Shown piece after piece: positions 39,991 through 41,141 of a stretch of DNA of 41,141 nt. The notes under the pieces are model-generated. The model searched no databases. It had not been told where the DNA came from and saw only the letters and a program-made list of their open reading frames with translations. Origin of the DNA: an uncultured Acetatifactor sp. (GTDB taxonomy: Bacteria > Bacillota > Clostridia > Lachnospirales > Lachnospiraceae); the NCBI GenBank assembly GCA_910586835.1, contig CAJUJU010000036.1, positions 1 through 41,141 of the forward strand, written 5' to 3'. The position numbers and the translations under genes are program-made. Position 1 is the stretch's first letter. Every line of letters starts with the position of its first letter.

Positions 39991-40668
39991 TCACTGAACC
40001 CCATATGTCTCATAGTATCTGTCAATCGCCGCCTTTAAATTATCGTCAATAAGAACCTGCCCTGAACAGGGTTTATTCCAGAGCTGTTCAATGACCTCCT
40101 GCATCGTCACAATGGCTCTTGCCTCTATTTCGTACTTTTCCTTGATTTCCTCCAACGCGCTCTTTTCGCCGCCCAGTCCCTTCTCCATGCGGTTCAGAGA
40201 TACCATCAAACCCTTAATCTCCACATTTCCCTGAGCGCGAAGGATGGGGACTGTCTCCTCAATAGATTTCCCGGAAGTCGTCACATCCTCGATCATAATG
40301 ACCCTGTCGCCGTCTTTCAGACTGCTCCCCAACAAAATTCCCACATCTCCGTGATCCTTCGCCTCCTTGCGGTTGGAGCAGTAGCGTATCTGTCTGCCAT
40401 AAAGCTCGCTGTATGCAATGGCCGCCGCCACGCTCAGCGGAATTCCCTTGTAGGCCGGCCCGAACAGCACGTCAAAGTCATCCCCGAAATTATCGTGAAT
40501 GGCCTTTGCATAATATTCTCCCAGCCTTTTCAACTGAGAACCTGTCACATAAGCTCCGGCATTCATAAAGAAGGGGGACTTTCTGCCGCTCTTTAAAGTA
40601 AACTCACCGAACTTCAGCACCCCGCTGTCCACCATGAATTCAATAAATTCCTGTTTGTATGCTTCCAT
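39991..40668 (-). CDS. pyrE: Orotate phosphoribosyltransferase
   Basis: 225 residues. Makes OMP from orotate and PRPP in pyrimidine synthesis. The PRPP motif VIMIEDVTTSGKSI is intact, as are TLKSGRKSPFF near the N-terminus, LFGPAYKGIPL and the flexible-loop YCSNRKEAKDHG. CGGAGG lies upstream with a long 12-base spacing to the ATG. It stands apart from the car genes and other pyr genes are not seen. A short open frame with a stronger ribosome site precedes it (40691-40720). Confidence 0.97.
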   Translation of the reverse strand: MEAYKQEFIEFMVDSGVLKFGEFTLKSGRKSPFFMNAGAYVTGSQLKRLGEYYAKAIHDNFGDDFDVLFGPAYKGIPLSVAAAIAYSELYGRQIRYCSNRKEAKDHGDVGILLGSSLKDGDRVIMIEDVTTSGKSIEETVPILRAQGNVEIKGLMVSLNRMEKGLGGEKSALEEIKEKYEIEARAIVTMQEVIEQLWNKPCSGQVLIDDNLKAAIDRYYETYGVQ

Positions 40669-40690
40669 TTTATCTTAAAACCTCCGATTT

Positions 40691-40720
40691 TCAAGGCTTT
40701 CCATTAAGAGATCTACCCAT
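40691..40720 (-). CDS. Nine-codon open frame ahead of pyrE (leader or gene remnant)
   Basis: ATG at 40720 follows an excellent AGGAAGGAG site and reads MGRSLNGKP before TGA, ending about 20 bases before the pyrE ATG. It could be a short leader frame. MGRSLNGK also resembles the opening of some tyrosine integrases (MGRSLNGKELG type), so it may be a remnant. Both readings are tentative. Confidence 0.35.
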   Translation of the reverse strand: MGRSLNGKP

Positions 40721-40773
40721 TTGTTCTCCTTCCTGCATACAGTATATAGGAAAGGATTCCAAATATCCCTTTC

Positions 40774-40802
40774 ATACTACCATAAAACTTTTAATTATTC
40801 AA
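40774..40802 (-). promoter_or_regulatory. Promoter of pyrE
   Basis: On the minus strand TTGAAT (40797-40802), 17 bases, TAGTAT (40774-40779), with TG one base before the -10 (extended -10). It lies about 105 bases upstream of pyrE in a clearly AT-rich stretch. Confidence 0.6.
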
Positions 40803-40869
40803 TCAATTTTACCAATTAAACACTCACATTTACTGTTTGTATTTTCCGCATCCAGCAAACGTCGCTAAA

Positions 40870-40950
40870 GTCTGTCATTTCACTTCATCCCCACTTTCTT
40901 TGTCCTCCCCGCAATTTCCCACTTTATGTTCTTCCCACTGTTTCCGGCTC
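40870..40950 (-). repeat. Irregular G-rich repeats (AGTGGGRA type)
   Basis: On the minus strand four related units, TGGGAA, TGGGAA, CGGGGA and TGGGGA, occur in about 60 bases upstream of pyrE, partly inside the end of the neighbouring gene. Units two and three have the 5-base spacing of MraZ sites (TGGGN repeats), the others do not. Confidence 0.4.
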
Positions 40951-41133
40951 TGTGGGGAACCTCTCTGCGCGTATAGTTTTTACGCCAAAAACAAAGTATA
41001 TGATATGGCAAAGCCACACAACGGCAAGGATCACGCACGGTATATAAATTTCCTTCCACAGCATCATGGCAAAACCAACCCCCATTAGCGCCGTCACGCT
41101 TGCAATAACAGCTGTTTTGGTCTGTACTGTCAT
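40924..41133 (-). CDS. Small two-span membrane protein
   Basis: 69 residues with two hydrophobic segments (about 7-25 and 29-50), the first ended by WKE and the second by a basic GVKTIRAERF, so the C-terminus probably lies inside. No known family recognised. The proposed ATG is 8 bases from the window edge with AAAAGGG upstream; an earlier start beyond the edge cannot be excluded. No clear terminator separates it from the pyrE promoter region. Confidence 0.6.
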   Translation of the reverse strand: MTVQTKTAVIASVTALMGVGFAMMLWKEIYIPCVILAVVWLCHIIYFVFGVKTIRAERFPTEPETVGRT

Positions 41134-41141
41134 CCCTTTTT

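Overview
The window looks like chromosomal DNA from a Gram-positive anaerobe of the class Clostridia, most likely a Lachnospiraceae-type gut bacterium. Reasons: strong AGGAGG-type ribosome binding sites, low-to-mid AT intergenic promoters of the housekeeping type, a ClpC/RadA pair, a large single-chain PurL, an EAL-HDOD protein, and several small conserved proteins of the kind seen in that family. The G+C content looks above 50% by eye (not computed). I cannot name a genus. Almost every gene is on the minus strand; the one clear plus-strand gene is the 764-residue cyclic-nucleotide-binding-like protein at 23651-25945. No prophage, insertion sequence or CRISPR array was seen; the only mobile-type gene is the partial PD-(D/E)XK (Rpn/PF12784-type) gene at the left edge.

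Layout, left to right (transcription mostly runs right to left). 1-369: partial Rpn-type nuclease gene. 703-1344: Fe/Mn superoxide dismutase. 1481-2038: small lipoprotein. 2131-7378: a five-gene cassette resembling dlt (racemase, adenylation enzyme, carrier protein, MBOAT acyltransferase, SGNH protein), preceded by a membrane-anchored Ig-like/transglutaminase protein (7474-9090) with a good promoter. 9282-17038: carB-carA-carB, with two divergent carbamoyl phosphate synthase large subunits around one small subunit, headed by a leader that resembles a UTP-sensing pyrBI-type attenuator. 17275-23472: an operon of a small unknown protein, a TetR regulator, purL and an EAL-HDOD protein. 23651-25945: the divergent cNMP-binding-like protein. 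26043-26621: a small unknown protein and tRNA-Trp. 26741-31419: GntR regulator, clpC, a small conserved protein and radA. 31531-37213: purE-purM-purN-purD followed by a zinc-ribbon regulator-like protein and an SH3/low-complexity membrane protein. 37297-40668: pyrE, two small membrane proteins and an M29-type aminopeptidase. 40924-41133: a small membrane protein at the right edge.

How the genes work together. Much of the window is nucleotide synthesis: carbamoyl phosphate (carA, two carB) and orotate phosphoribosyl transfer (pyrE) for pyrimidines; purD, purN, purL, purM and purE for purines. The most system-like part is the dlt-like cassette. It has all the parts needed to activate an amino acid, load it on a carrier, move it across the membrane and attach it to a surface polymer. 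It differs from ordinary D-alanylation: it brings its own Asp/Glu-type racemase, the residue that is Cys in D-alanine-selecting DltA is Gly here, and the SGNH protein has Cys where the catalytic Ser is expected. This suggests a surface modification with an amino acid other than D-alanine; that is inference.
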